Origin: Pararhizobium_B sp051960215 | Lineage (GTDB): Bacteria; Pseudomonadota; Alphaproteobacteria; Rhizobiales; Rhizobiaceae | Direction of reading: 5' to 3' | Assembly: GCA_051960215.1 (NCBI GenBank) | Contig: JBQCEN010000140.1 | Coordinates: forward strand, 1 to 6,309 | Length of the DNA stretch: 6,309 nt | In this document: positions 6,166 to 6,309 of the stretch, piece by piece | Numbering within the stretch: position 1 is the first letter of the stretch | How the letters are laid out: every line of letters begins with the position of its first letter | Program-made: the position numbers and the translations under genes | The notes under the pieces: model-generated | Seen by the model: only the letters and a program-made list of their open reading frames with translations | Told to the model about the DNA's origin: nothing | The model's database searches: none

Positions 6166-6309
6166 ATGAGAATTGTGGTTGAAGCCTATCGTCGCGCCAT
6201 GGAGCGGATGGGTTTCGACGAGGCGGCAATGAGGCAGGTGGAAGTTTCCATTGCGGCCGCGCCACAAGCCGGACGCGCTATCCAGGTCTCCGTGGCGGTC
6301 GCAAATCAC
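6166..6309 (+). CDS. Unrecognised protein, N-terminal fragment running off the window
   Basis: An ATG at 6166 opens 48 codons with no stop before the window ends. The fragment begins MRIVVEAYRRAMERMGF and ends with an alternating hydrophobic stretch (IQVSVAVANH), consistent with a helix followed by a strand. I recognise no family. An in-frame TAG at 6139 to 6141 limits any upstream extension, and no ATG, GTG or TTG lies between that stop and 6166. There is no Shine-Dalgarno sequence before 6166. An internal ATG at 6229 does have GAGG at 5 bases and is an alternative start. About 65% of third codon positions are G or C, clearly lower than the genes to the left, so this is either a less typical gene or not coding. 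The opposite strand is also open here (GTG at 6309, 62 codons, Arg- and His-rich), but it looks like a shadow. Confidence 0.4.
   Translation, partial: MRIVVEAYRRAMERMGFDEAAMRQVEVSIAAAPQAGRAIQVSVAVANH

Noticed and set aside
6121..6309. 62-codon open frame on the - strand at the right edge
   Set aside because: It starts on a GTG at the very edge, ends in an Arg-rich run, and overlaps the more protein-like + strand frame. It could be real only if the + frame closes soon after the window.

Overview
The window is high-GC DNA (roughly two-thirds G+C in the genes). Its gene content and motifs point to an alphaproteobacterium, probably of the Hyphomicrobiales (rhizobia and relatives). The evidence is a compatible-solute gene trio common in that group, a PleC/DivJ-style histidine kinase, and a dense cluster of GANTC sites, the target of the alphaproteobacterial methylase CcrM. 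This taxonomic call is inference; there is no rRNA marker in the window.

The left half (1 to 3472, + strand) holds most of the N-acetylglutaminylglutamine amide (NAGGN) osmoprotectant operon. It contains the 3' end of the amidotransferase asnO, then the complete acetyltransferase/ATP-grasp fusion ngg, then a complete M42-family metallopeptidase. The genes overlap or sit 12 bp apart and are probably one transcript, with the promoter upstream of the window. In the known pathway, Ngg acetylates glutamine and ligates a second glutamine, and AsnO converts the product to the C-terminal amide. The role of the peptidase is not settled; turnover or processing of the dipeptide is a guess from context.

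A 53-bp gap separates the operon from a convergent gene on the - strand (3526 to 5874). It encodes a membrane-bound hybrid-less sensor histidine kinase with two transmembrane helices, a periplasmic sensor region, two PAS domains, a coiled coil and HisKA plus HATPase_c domains. The core most resembles the PleC/DivJ/PdhS kinases that act on DivK/PleD-type receivers in cell-cycle control.

The right end (5875 to 6309) is a region of lower GC. Its main feature is six GANTC sites within 145 bp, directly upstream of the kinase gene; I count only eight in the rest of the window. They are partly arranged as inverted repeats. To the right lie small hairpins, a possible promoter, and the start of an unrecognised + strand gene that runs off the window and may be leaderless.

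No tRNA, rRNA, insertion sequence, CRISPR array or phage gene was seen. The NAGGN operon is a known system. The observations most worth checking are the GANTC-dense control region of the kinase and the unidentified gene at the right edge.
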